This document shows positions 1-7,083 of a stretch of DNA of 9,259 nt, piece after piece. The stretch comes from an uncultured Lachnospiraceae bacterium (lineage in GTDB: Bacteria > Bacillota_A > Clostridia > Lachnospirales > Lachnospiraceae): positions 1 to 9,259 of the forward strand of contig CAMKAA010000019.1 of assembly GCA_946410365.1 (NCBI GenBank), given 5' to 3'. The notes beneath the pieces were generated by a model. That model ran no database searches. It had not been told where the DNA came from and saw only the letters and a list, made by a program, of their open reading frames with translations. Every line of letters starts with the position of its first letter. The stretch's first letter is position 1. The position numbers and the translations under genes were made by a program.

Positions 1-680
1 CTGCAAAGCCCCTCCTTGCTGAGAAAGGATATGAGCTGGATATAAAGGTATTTGAAGATTACGTACAGCCCAATGAGGTAGTCAACAGCGGCGAGATCGA
101 CTGCAACTACTTCCAGCATGTACCTTATCTTGAGAGTTTCAATGAAGAGAAGGGCACAGACCTCGTGGTAGCGGGCAAGATCCACTACGAACCCCTGGGA
201 ATCTATCCCGGAACCAAGAAGACTCTCGAGGAGATCGGAGAAGGCGATGTGATCGCGATACCGAATGATACAACAAATGAAGCAAGAGCTCTTCTCTTAC
301 TGCAGTTCAATGGTATAATTAAACTTAAGGACGGCGCCGGAATCACTGCGACCAAGCAGGATATCGCTGAGAATCCCCACAATGTGGAGATCAAGGAGCT
401 CGAAGCGGCTCAGATCCCCCACGTCAAGGATGAAGTGGCATATTCCGTTATGAACGGCAACTACGCGCTTCAGGCCGGCCTTATTGCTGCTAAGGATGCG
501 CTTTCCTATGAACTCCCTGATTCCGAAGCAGCAGCGACATATGTAAATGTCATAGCAGTGAAGGCAGGAAATGAGGAGAACGAGGGGATCAAGGCTCTCG
601 TCGAAGTTCTGAAATCTGAAGAGATCAAGAAGTTTATCGCTGATAATTATGATGGCGCTGTGGTCGTCTTTGAGGAATGA
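1..680 (+). CDS. metQ: MetQ/NlpA-family methionine ABC transporter substrate-binding lipoprotein (5' partial)
   Basis: This is the C-terminal 225 residues of a periplasmic-type binding protein. The reading frame is open from position 3 to the TGA at 678-680, and the start lies upstream of the window. Family hallmarks are visible: YVQPNE and NYFQHVPYL near visible codons 20-42, KIHYEPLGIYPG (about codons 57-69), PNDTTNEARALLLLQ, VMNGNYALQAGL and YVNVIAVKAGNE, ending in GAVVVFEE. In this family the protein is a lipid-anchored extracellular receptor that delivers D/L-methionine to the MetN ATPase and MetI permease. The signal peptide and lipobox lie outside the window, so anchoring is assumed from the family. 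The metN and metI genes are not in view and may be just upstream. The exact ligand (methionine or a related amino acid) cannot be proven from sequence. Family assignment is very secure. Confidence 0.95.
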   Translation, partial: AKPLLAEKGYELDIKVFEDYVQPNEVVNSGEIDCNYFQHVPYLESFNEEKGTDLVVAGKIHYEPLGIYPGTKKTLEEIGEGDVIAIPNDTTNEARALLLLQFNGIIKLKDGAGITATKQDIAENPHNVEIKELEAAQIPHVKDEVAYSVMNGNYALQAGLIAAKDALSYELPDSEAAATYVNVIAVKAGNEENEGIKALVEVLKSEEIKKFIADNYDGAVVVFEE

Positions 681-681
681 T

Positions 682-694
682 CTGCGGATCGCAG
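682..694 (+). other. Small perfect hairpin between metQ and the STAS gene
   Basis: Arms CTGCG (682-686) and CGCAG (690-694) flank a 3-base loop immediately after the metQ stop. There is no T-tract, so it is not a convincing intrinsic terminator. It could stabilise the 3' end of a processed metQ message or simply be chance. The next gene's ribosome binding site begins 13 bases further on. Confidence 0.25.
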
Positions 695-719
695 CAGGGT
701 TAGCACCGAGGAGGTAATA

Positions 720-1013
720 ATGACAATCGAGAAGAAAAAAGAAGGCAATCGACTGATTCTGGCAGTCTCAGGCCGCCTGGACACAATGACGGCACCGGAA
801 CTTGAAAACGTCATTAAGGAGAATTTGGACGGCGTGGAGGAACTGGTCCTGGATTTTGAAAACCTGGAATATATCTCCTCTGCAGGCCTGCGTGTTGTTC
901 TCGGAACAAGAAAAGCTATGGGGGAAGGGAAGTTCTCAGTCCGCAACCTCTGCAGTGATGTAAGGGAGATCTTTGATATTACGGGATTCTCGGATATCAT
1001 CACGATCGAATAA
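720..1013 (+). CDS. STAS-domain protein, anti-sigma factor antagonist type (SpoIIAA/RsbV-like)
   Basis: A 97-residue protein made of a single STAS domain. The central signature LEYISSAGLRVVL (residues 49-61) aligns with the phosphorylation loop of B. subtilis SpoIIAA. Ser54 sits at the position of the phosphorylated Ser58 there, and Ala55 replaces the following serine. The C-terminal segment VREIFDITGFSDII (81-94) is also typical. Family members switch between free and phosphorylated states and sequester an anti-sigma kinase, releasing a sigma factor. Others are stand-alone scaffolds or regulators. The start is set by a strong GAGGAGG site at 708-714, five bases before the ATG. It lies 39 bases after metQ and could be cotranscribed with it. 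A strong terminator follows. No kinase (RsbW/SpoIIAB-like) or phosphatase partner is in the window, so the pathway is unknown. Confidence 0.88.
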   Translation: MTIEKKKEGNRLILAVSGRLDTMTAPELENVIKENLDGVEELVLDFENLEYISSAGLRVVLGTRKAMGEGKFSVRNLCSDVREIFDITGFSDIITIE

Positions 1014-1038
1014 GAATCAGACGAAGAAATCAGGAAGA

Positions 1039-1070
1039 CCGCCGTATCAATATGATACGGCGGCTTTTTT
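1039..1070 (+). terminator. Strong Rho-independent terminator after the STAS gene
   Basis: A perfect 11-bp stem (CCGCCGTATCA at 1039-1049, TGATACGGCGG at 1053-1063) with a 3-base loop is followed by one C and six Ts (1065-1070). It starts 25 bases after the STAS stop codon. It separates the metQ/STAS unit from the exporter operon. Confidence 0.95.
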
Positions 1071-1092
1071 CGTGCGATAAGCTGTTAGCGCA

Positions 1093-1108
1093 TCTCGCGT
1101 CTGCGAGA
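1093..1108. promoter_or_regulatory. Inverted repeat upstream of the exporter promoter (possible operator)
   Basis: TCTCGC (1093-1098) and GCGAGA (1103-1108) form a perfect 6-bp inverted repeat with a GTCT centre. It lies 16 bases upstream of the proposed -35 box and downstream of the terminator, so it would not be in the operon message. A regulator-binding site is possible, but a chance palindrome of this size is not rare. Confidence 0.25.
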
Positions 1109-1124
1109 GGTCAGGAAACAATAT

Positions 1125-1152
1125 TTGCGGATATCGGAAACTACAGTATAAT
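1125..1152 (+). promoter_or_regulatory. Housekeeping-sigma promoter for the exporter operon
   Basis: A perfect -10 hexamer TATAAT (1147-1152) is preceded, with a 16-base spacer, by TTGCGG (1125-1130), a partial match to TTGACA that keeps the key TTG. Transcription would start around 1157-1161. That leaves only about 6-10 bases before the first in-frame ATG at 1167 but about 60 bases before the ATG at 1221, which supports the latter as the real start. The placement just after a terminator and before a run of closely spaced genes makes a promoter likely. Confidence 0.65.
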
Positions 1153-1204
1153 AATGATGTGAAATTATGCCCGGACTTAAGAACCGGAACCAAATAGTAG
1201 CGAC

Positions 1205-1212
1205 AGGGATGG
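1205..1212 (+). promoter_or_regulatory. Ribosome binding site that decides the adaptor start at 1221
   Basis: The purine-rich stretch AGGGATGG ends 8 bases before the ATG at 1221. No comparable site stands before the ATG at 1167, and the same stretch overlaps the ATG at 1209. The match to the anti-Shine-Dalgarno sequence is only moderate. Confidence 0.5.
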
Positions 1213-1220
1213 TGCAAAAT

Positions 1221-1697
1221 ATGGAAAACAATGATCTTTTCAGAAAAAAGGCGGTAGAGAGAATAACTTCACCCGAGAAACTTAACGATTACATTCATGT
1301 GACGAGCCCTTCGATCTGGATGGCGCTGGGAGCGATCATCGTGCTCCTTGTCGGGGCGCTTGTTTGGGCGACATTCGGCAATATCTACACGACCGTAAAC
1401 GGCGCAGGCGTCGTAAGAGATAATAACCTGGCGATCTACATCAAAGTCTCCGACCGTCCCTCCGTTAAGGAAGGAATGGAGATCACGGTAAACGGCCACA
1501 AGACTGTGGTGAGGGAGATCTCTCAGGAACCCGCGCAGATCAGCGAGGAAGTCGGAGAATACATCCTTGAAGCTACCGGACTGAAGTCAGGCGACTGGAC
1601 CTATAAGGTTGAAGCGGACATCGACCTTCCCGATGGCGTATACGAAGTCAGTATTACAGTGGAATCCGTTCATCCGATCAAGTTTGTGACTAACTGA
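1221..1697 (+). CDS. NHLP/NHLM bacteriocin system secretion protein, short HlyD-like adaptor
   Basis: A 158-residue protein. The N-terminus NDLFRKKAVERITSPEKLND (residues 4-23) matches the conserved start of HlyD-like secretion proteins of the NHLP/NHLM peptide export system. One membrane helix follows (about 31-52), then FGNIYTTVNGAGVV, the usual entry to the extracytoplasmic part, then a small beta-rich region ending in a family-like SVHPIKFVTN. The protein would link the two downstream ABC transporters to the cell exterior in a Gram-positive envelope. It is much shorter than classical HlyD adaptors and lacks the lipoyl-type and coiled-coil hairpin regions; the membrane segment runs almost straight into the C-terminal beta domain. 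The frame is intact with no sign of frameshift. I chose the ATG at 1221 over 1167 because the family N-terminus begins there and the promoter lies too close to 1167. It is 24 bases from the next gene, hence an operon. Confidence 0.8.
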   Translation: MENNDLFRKKAVERITSPEKLNDYIHVTSPSIWMALGAIIVLLVGALVWATFGNIYTTVNGAGVVRDNNLAIYIKVSDRPSVKEGMEITVNGHKTVVREISQEPAQISEEVGEYILEATGLKSGDWTYKVEADIDLPDGVYEVSITVESVHPIKFVTN

Positions 1698-1721
1698 GGG
1701 GAATAAGCAGAGGCTTTACAT

Positions 1722-3914
1722 ATGAATGCTACGAAGAAAAAAGTAAAAGAGCCGGTGAAAAGGGGAGTGGCGAAGGTTCCTGTCATAATGCAGATGGAGG
1801 CACTGGAATGCGGAGCCGCATGCCTGACCATGGTTCTTGCCTATTATGAAAAATGGGTACCGCTGGAGAAGGTCCGGGTAGACTGCGGCGTTTCCAGAGA
1901 CGGCTCTAACGCGGGAAATGTGCTCAAGGCGGCGCGTTACTACGGCCTTGTGGCGGACGGTTACAAGCTCGAGCCGCAGATGCTGATGGACAACGCTGTT
2001 TTTCCCTGTATAATCCACTGGAATTTCAACCACTTTGTGGTTCTGGACGGCTTTGCGAGGAATAAGGCGATCCTGAACGATCCGGCGAGAGGGCGTGTGG
2101 AAGTGACGATGAAGGAGTTCGACGAGTCCTTTACCGGGATCTGTCTGATGTTCGAGCCCGGAGAGGACTTCGTGCCGTCAGGTAAACCCAAGAGTGTACT
2201 CTCTTTTGCCGCCAAACGGCTCAAAGGCGCCGGACCTGCAATCGCTTTTGTCGTGCTGACTACGATCATTTCGTCCCTTTGCGGAGTCATTTCGCCCGGT
2301 TTCACCCAGGTATTTATGGACAGGCTTCTGACGGGAAAGAATCCGGACTGGGCTTTTCCTTTCCTTGTGCTCCTGTCGGTGTTTACTGCGCTGCAGATCG
2401 CGGTCTCCTGGATCAATATAGTTTACTCTTTGAGGATCAACGGAAAACTTGCCATTGTCAGCAATTCCTCCTTTATGTGGAAGATCCTGCGGCTGCCGAT
2501 GGAGTTCTTCTCCCAGAGAATGGCCGGCGATATTCAGTCCAGGCAGAATTCCAACACAGAGGTCGCGTCGAACCTTGTTAATACTTTCGCGCCTCTGGCT
2601 CTCAATACGGGCATGATGTTCTTCTATCTGGTGATCATGATCAGAATGAGTCTTCCGATGACGATCCTCGGCGTATTCTCTGTTCTGCTCAACGGCCTGT
2701 TTTCAAGATACATCTCGGAAAAGAGGATCAATATCGCGAGAGTACAGGTCAGAGACAGCGGAAAGCTGGCGGGCACCACGATCGCCGGGATCGAGATGAT
2801 CGAATCCATCAAAGCGAGCGGCTCGGAGACCGGATTCTTCGAGAGATGGGCGGGCTTCCAGGCCAGCGTCAATCACCAGGATGTAAAGTTCTCAAGGACA
2901 GACGAGTACCTGGGACTTCTTCCTTTGATCGTATCTGAGGTTACTGACTGCCTCGTCCTGTTCATGGGAATCAGCCTGGCCATGAGGGGAGAGTTTACAC
3001 CCGGTATGATCACACAGTTCGCTGTCTACATGAAGCAGTTTCTCGCTCCGGCCAATCAGCTGGTCACGACAGGGCAGACTGTCCAGGAGATCAGAACGGA
3101 GATGGAGAGGATCGAGGATGTAATGGAATACCGGACGGATGAGCTCGCGGACAATGAAGTGAGCGCGGATACGCTGGAAGTTTCCTTCGCCAAGCTCTCC
3201 GGAACCGTCGAGATGAAGAACGTGACCTTCGGTTATGCCCCTCTGGGCAAGCCGCTGATCCAGGACTTTAATATGAGACTGGAGCCGGGAAAGAGCATTG
3301 CTTTCGTCGGCGCTTCCGGCAGCGGCAAATCCACTTTGGCCAAACTCCTCTCCGGACTGTATAAACCCTGGGAGGGAGAGATCCTCTATGACGGGAAACC
3401 GATCACTGAGATCGATAAGGCCGTTTTCAGGGGATCACTGGCAGTTGTGGATCAGGAAATCACACTGTTTGAGGATACGATTGCCAACAACATAAAGATG
3501 TGGGATACCACGATCGAAAACTATGAAATGATACTTGCGGCTCGTGACGCCCAGATCCACGATAAGATCATGCAGCGCGAGGGAGGCTACGAATACAGGA
3601 TCAGGGAGAACGGCTCTGACTTCTCAGGAGGAGAGCGGCAAAGACTTGAGATCGCCAGGGTGCTGGCACAGGATCCCACTATTGTGATCATGGACGAGGC
3701 TACTTCCGCGCTTGACGCGAGAACGGAATACAATGTCGTCAAGTCGATCAGAGACAGAGGAGTAACCTGCATCGTGATCGCGCACAGGCTCTCTACGATC
3801 AGAGACTGCGATGAGATCATCGTAATGGATCACGGAGTTGTGGCTGAGCGCGGAACTCATGAAGAGCTCTACGCGCTCGGAGGAATGTATACGGAGCTGG
3901 TAAGCAGCAATTAA
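1722..3914 (+). CDS. NHLP-type peptide exporter with C39 leader peptidase, permease and ATPase domains
   Basis: A 730-residue three-domain ABC exporter. The N-terminal C39 cysteine peptidase (about 15-150) shows the catalytic set: Gln24 (oxyanion), Cys30 in LECGAACL, His104 in WNFNHFVVLDG and Asp120 in LNDPARG. The His-Asp spacing of 16 equals that of ComA. The membrane domain (about 165-450) carries several hydrophobic helices. The ATPase domain has Walker A GASGSGKST (530-538), Q-loop Gln578, signature FSGGERQ (634-640), Walker B IVIMDE (654-659), D-loop SALD and switch His688, so it looks active. Members of this family remove an NHLP-type leader after a double-glycine-like site on the cytoplasmic side and export the core peptide. 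The start is supported by AGAGG (1709-1713), 8 bases upstream. The stop lies 21 bases before the partner transporter. The substrate is not visible here. Confidence 0.95.
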   Translation: MNATKKKVKEPVKRGVAKVPVIMQMEALECGAACLTMVLAYYEKWVPLEKVRVDCGVSRDGSNAGNVLKAARYYGLVADGYKLEPQMLMDNAVFPCIIHWNFNHFVVLDGFARNKAILNDPARGRVEVTMKEFDESFTGICLMFEPGEDFVPSGKPKSVLSFAAKRLKGAGPAIAFVVLTTIISSLCGVISPGFTQVFMDRLLTGKNPDWAFPFLVLLSVFTALQIAVSWINIVYSLRINGKLAIVSNSSFMWKILRLPMEFFSQRMAGDIQSRQNSNTEVASNLVNTFAPLALNTGMMFFYLVIMIRMSLPMTILGVFSVLLNGLFSRYISEKRINIARVQVRDSGKLAGTTIAGIEMIESIKASGSETGFFERWAGFQASVNHQDVKFSRTDEYLGLLPLIVSEVTDCLVLFMGISLAMRGEFTPGMITQFAVYMKQFLAPANQLVTTGQTVQEIRTEMERIEDVMEYRTDELADNEVSADTLEVSFAKLSGTVEMKNVTFGYAPLGKPLIQDFNMRLEPGKSIAFVGASGSGKSTLAKLLSGLYKPWEGEILYDGKPITEIDKAVFRGSLAVVDQEITLFEDTIANNIKMWDTTIENYEMILAARDAQIHDKIMQREGGYEYRIRENGSDFSGGERQRLEIARVLAQDPTIVIMDEATSALDARTEYNVVKSIRDRGVTCIVIAHRLSTIRDCDEIIVMDHGVVAERGTHEELYALGGMYTELVSSN

Positions 3915-3935
3915 GGCGGCGAGGAGAGAAACAGT

Positions 3936-6245
3936 ATGGGTTGGTTTGACGAACAGATCCGTCTGAGAAAACTAAATGATGAAGTGCTGCTGGAGGAGTC
4001 TTTTCTGGATATGGCGGGCTCCGTCATGGGACGGCAGCTGCAGGCCTCTTTGGAGAACAACCGGATCAGGACCAAGAACGCTATTGACGCGGTCCTTCAG
4101 AGCATGAATATCCGCAGCAGGGATATTCCTGACGATATCAAGGAACTCAATGATCAGCTTGATTATCTGCTGGAGCCCCACGGCATAATGCGAAGGGCTG
4201 TCAGTCTTCCGCCGGGATGGTACAAGGATGCGGCTGGTTCCATGCTCATGATCTATAAAGAAGGAAGTATCCCTGTGGCAGTGGTGCCCGGAAAGATAAA
4301 CGGCTATGAATACACTGATCCTGTCACGATGAAAAGGTGCAGGATCAATGACAAAACACAGAAATTGTTTGAGGAAACAGGGCTCTGCTTCTACAAACCA
4401 TTTCCCCAGAAAAAGCTTGGCATCAAGGATCTCCTGATCTATATGGCTCTGTCAAGATCTGTTTCGGATCACGCAATGATCTTTATAAGCGGCGCGATCC
4501 TGACGGCTATAGGGGCTATTACGCCCATGCTGACCAAACTGGCATACGGCAGGGTCCTTAAGAGCGGCCAGATGAACATGCTCGTTGCCCTGACAGTTTT
4601 TATGATCTCTGTTTCAGTCGGTCATCTCATGTTCGGGACAGTCAGCAACATGATCACACAGGCAGTTCAGACCAAGCAGTCCGTCGCGATCGAAGCGGCG
4701 GTAATGATGAGGATCCTCTCGCTGCCCGCTTCGTTTTTCAGAAAATTCAGCGCAGGCGAACTGTATTCGAGAGTGCAGTCAATCTCGGAACTGTGCAAAC
4801 AGCTTGCGTCAGCTATCCTGTCGACGGGAGTGACATCACTGTTTTCGCTGGTCTACATCGTGCAAATATTCCACTATACACCGGCTCTTGTGGTGCCGGC
4901 ACTGGCCATCACACTGATCACGCTGGTATTTTCCGTGGTGTCCACGCTTCTCAACACGGCGATCTCCAGAGAATCCATGAAGCTGGCAGCTCAGGAAAAC
5001 GGCATGAACTATGCCATGATCACGGGAATTCAGAAGATCAAACTTGCCGGAGCGGAGAAACGCGCCTTTGCGCGCTGGGCAAGGCTGTATTCGAAGGAAG
5101 CGGAGTACATGTATAATCCGCCTATGATCATCAAGATGAACTCGGTGATCAGCGCGGCGATCAGCCTGATCGGAACAGTGGTCATGTACAGCGCGGCGAT
5201 CAACAGCGGCGTCACGTATGACAACTATGTTGCTTTTACCGCGTCTTACGGCTATATTTCTGCCGCATTTATGGAGATTTCTTCCATTGCCCTCATTATC
5301 GCGGGGATCCGTCCCACTATAGAGATGGTGTCCCCCATTCTGGAGCAGGAGCCGGAAGCGACGGGCGGCAGACAGATCGTGACCAGGCTTGGCGGCAATA
5401 TTGAACTGAACCATGTGAGTTTCCGCTATTCTGACGCGATGCCGGACGTCCTGGATGATCTGAGTATCAGGATCAAATCCGGAGAGTATGTGGCGATCGT
5501 CGGAGAGACGGGCTGCGGCAAGTCTACTCTTGTGAGGATCCTCCTCGGATTTGAGAAGCCCAGGGTAGGCGCTGTATTTTATGACGGCAAGGATATCAAC
5601 AGCCTGGACCTGAGGTCGCTTCGCAGACATATCGGCGTGGTGATGCAGAACGGAAAGCTCCTTATGGGCAGTATTTTCGAGAATATCACTATTTCAGCCC
5701 CCTGGCTCGGGATGGACGATGCATGGGCAGCGGCGGAAGCTGCCGGAATCGCGCAGGATATCAGAGAGATGCCCATGGGAATGCAGACTATGATCTCCGA
5801 GGGCCAGGGCGGGATTTCAGGCGGACAGAAGCAAAGGCTTTTGATCGCCAGAGCCATCGCGCCGAAGCCCAATATCCTTATATTCGACGAGGCGACATCC
5901 GCTCTCGACAATCTCACTCAGAAGAAAGTCACAGAAGCGCTTGACTCTTATAAATGCACAAGACTCGTCATCGCGCACAGACTCTCGACGATCCAGGCCT
6001 GCGACAGGATCCTGGTCCTTCGACACGGCAAAATAGCGGAAGACGGCACGTATGACGAACTGATCGCGGAGAACGGGTTCTTCGCGGAGCTGGTGGAGCG
6101 GCAGAGACTTGATACGGGTGACGACATGCCGGAGTCTGAGGGCGAAGAGATGCCTGAGGACGGTGAGATGCCTGAAGACGGCGAGATGTCCGAGTACGGC
6201 GAGCCGGCGCCGGAGGTCACTTATGATATACCAGCAGATCAGTAA
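3936..6245 (+). CDS. NHLP-type bacteriocin export ABC transporter, second permease/ATPase subunit
   Basis: A 769-residue ABC exporter half. The N-terminal region of about 165 residues is not a C39 peptidase. It matches the conserved extra domain of the second NHLP transporter: WFDEQIRLRK, MGRQLQ, LDYLLEPHGIMRRAV, LPPGWYKDA and CFYKPFPQKKLGIKDLL (to about 167). The membrane domain spans about 175-460. The ATPase domain has Walker A GETGCGKST (523-531), Gln571, signature ISGGQ (627-631), Walker B ILIFDE (647-652), D-loop SALD and His681, all consensus. It probably pairs with the upstream peptidase-transporter as a heterodimer. After the usual ATPase end (about residue 725) comes an unusual acidic tail of about 44 residues with repeated EMPEDG units. 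GAGGAG (3921-3926), 9 bases upstream, supports the start. The 3' end overlaps the next gene by 23 bases. Confidence 0.94.
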   Translation: MGWFDEQIRLRKLNDEVLLEESFLDMAGSVMGRQLQASLENNRIRTKNAIDAVLQSMNIRSRDIPDDIKELNDQLDYLLEPHGIMRRAVSLPPGWYKDAAGSMLMIYKEGSIPVAVVPGKINGYEYTDPVTMKRCRINDKTQKLFEETGLCFYKPFPQKKLGIKDLLIYMALSRSVSDHAMIFISGAILTAIGAITPMLTKLAYGRVLKSGQMNMLVALTVFMISVSVGHLMFGTVSNMITQAVQTKQSVAIEAAVMMRILSLPASFFRKFSAGELYSRVQSISELCKQLASAILSTGVTSLFSLVYIVQIFHYTPALVVPALAITLITLVFSVVSTLLNTAISRESMKLAAQENGMNYAMITGIQKIKLAGAEKRAFARWARLYSKEAEYMYNPPMIIKMNSVISAAISLIGTVVMYSAAINSGVTYDNYVAFTASYGYISAAFMEISSIALIIAGIRPTIEMVSPILEQEPEATGGRQIVTRLGGNIELNHVSFRYSDAMPDVLDDLSIRIKSGEYVAIVGETGCGKSTLVRILLGFEKPRVGAVFYDGKDINSLDLRSLRRHIGVVMQNGKLLMGSIFENITISAPWLGMDDAWAAAEAAGIAQDIREMPMGMQTMISEGQGGISGGQKQRLLIARAIAPKPNILIFDEATSALDNLTQKKVTEALDSYKCTRLVIAHRLSTIQACDRILVLRHGKIAEDGTYDELIAENGFFAELVERQRLDTGDDMPESEGEEMPEDGEMPEDGEMSEYGEPAPEVTYDIPADQ
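6147..6200 (+). repeat. In-frame 18-bp tandem repeat encoding the acidic EMPEDG tail
   Basis: Three consecutive 18-base units (6147-6164, 6165-6182, 6183-6200) encode EMPEDG, EMPEDG and EMSEYG. The first two differ only at two third-codon positions. A degenerate DMPESEGE stretch precedes them (6123-6146). Because the unit is a multiple of three, slippage would change tail length without breaking the frame. Confidence 0.85.
6212..6217 (+). promoter_or_regulatory. Ribosome binding site for the TraX-like gene, inside the upstream coding region
   Basis: GGAGGT lies 5 bases before the ATG at 6223 and within the last codons of the second transporter gene. It fixes the start at 6223 rather than the longer in-frame ATG at 6109 (which would read through the repeat out of frame) or the internal ATG at 6268. 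Confidence 0.8.
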
Positions 6246-7083
6246 GGGCGGTATAGACGCGGGAACGATGAAGAGGATCGCGATCATAGCGATGTTCATC
6301 GATCATATGACCCTCAGTTTTCTGGAGGTGGCAAGAGATTCGCAAGGGCACAGGATCATGAATACCTTCGCGGCGGGGGAAACGCTGGATTCAATCGGAA
6401 GAGGGATCGGGAGACTGGCTTTCCCTGTATTCTGTTTCCTCATTGTGGAAGGATTTCTTTATACTCGGAACAGGTGGAAGTATCTGATCCGCCTGCTGGT
6501 GTTCGCGGCGGTCTCCCAGGTGCCGTTCTGTCTTTTGGTATTCCCGAATTCACAAAAGCGTCACGCCGACACAATTTTTACACTGGCAGCGGGATATATC
6601 CTGATCTGGATCGTGGAGACGCTGGCAGGTTATTTCAAAGTGGACGATTTTCTGCCCGCCCGAAGGAGCAGTTATATAGAAGCAGAAGAGGGAGACAGGG
6701 GAGAAAAGAGAACAGTGCTCACGCTGCCGGCCCGGCTGGACAGAAAATGGATCAGGTTCATTCTGTTTATGATCCCTTCTCTGGCAGCATGCTTCGGAAT
6801 CTGTTGGCTGGCTAAGTGGTTCGGCTGTGACTATTCCTACGGGGGCGTCATCTGCATACTGCTCCTGTATCTTCTCTACAGGTACAGGGAATATTCGATC
6901 GCGGCTGCCTGGGCGTGGCTTACGAATTACAACCATAACGAACTGCTGGCGATAACGGGATTTTGGCTCATCTGGTGTTATAATGGAAAGAGAGGAAAAC
7001 AAAACAAATACTTTTTCTATCTGTTTTATCCGGGCCATCTGATATTTCTGTACCTGATCCGCAAAGCGATCTTCGGAGCCTGA
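6223..7083 (+). CDS. TraX-family integral membrane protein
   Basis: A 286-residue polytopic membrane protein. TraX-like features are MKRIAIIAMFIDHM (16-29, with Asp27-His28), IGRLAFPVFCFLIVEGF (62-78) and C-terminal YFFYLFYPGHLIFLYLIR (263-280, with His272). Hydrophobic helices are seen around 18-36, 64-80, 88-107, 118-138, 176-198, 205-220 and 262-280. A hydrophilic charged loop sits at about 144-175. The founding member, TraX of the F plasmid, is required for N-terminal acetylation of F pilin; most Firmicutes homologues have no tested role. The gene starts inside the end of the second transporter gene, 23 bases before its stop and in another frame, so translation is probably coupled. This suggests it works with the peptide exporter, perhaps acylating the cargo or another surface molecule, but that is inference. 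No transfer genes are nearby, so conjugation is unlikely. Confidence 0.85.
   Translation: MIYQQISKGGIDAGTMKRIAIIAMFIDHMTLSFLEVARDSQGHRIMNTFAAGETLDSIGRGIGRLAFPVFCFLIVEGFLYTRNRWKYLIRLLVFAAVSQVPFCLLVFPNSQKRHADTIFTLAAGYILIWIVETLAGYFKVDDFLPARRSSYIEAEEGDRGEKRTVLTLPARLDRKWIRFILFMIPSLAACFGICWLAKWFGCDYSYGGVICILLLYLLYRYREYSIAAAWAWLTNYNHNELLAITGFWLIWCYNGKRGKQNKYFFYLFYPGHLIFLYLIRKAIFGA

Noticed and set aside
1071..1220. Search for a small precursor peptide gene in front of the exporter
   Set aside because: No ORF with a ribosome binding site and leader-like or double-glycine sequence was found in this intergenic stretch.
4836..5630. Long minus-strand ORF (264 codons) opposite the second transporter
   Set aside because: His/Arg-rich composition typical of an antisense shadow, no recognisable domain, and it lies wholly within a well-supported gene.
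6109..6222. In-frame upstream extension of the TraX-like gene giving a 324-residue protein
   Set aside because: The extra residues are Arg/Cys-rich, read the EMPEDG repeat out of frame, and have no family similarity; the GGAGGT site selects the ATG at 6223.
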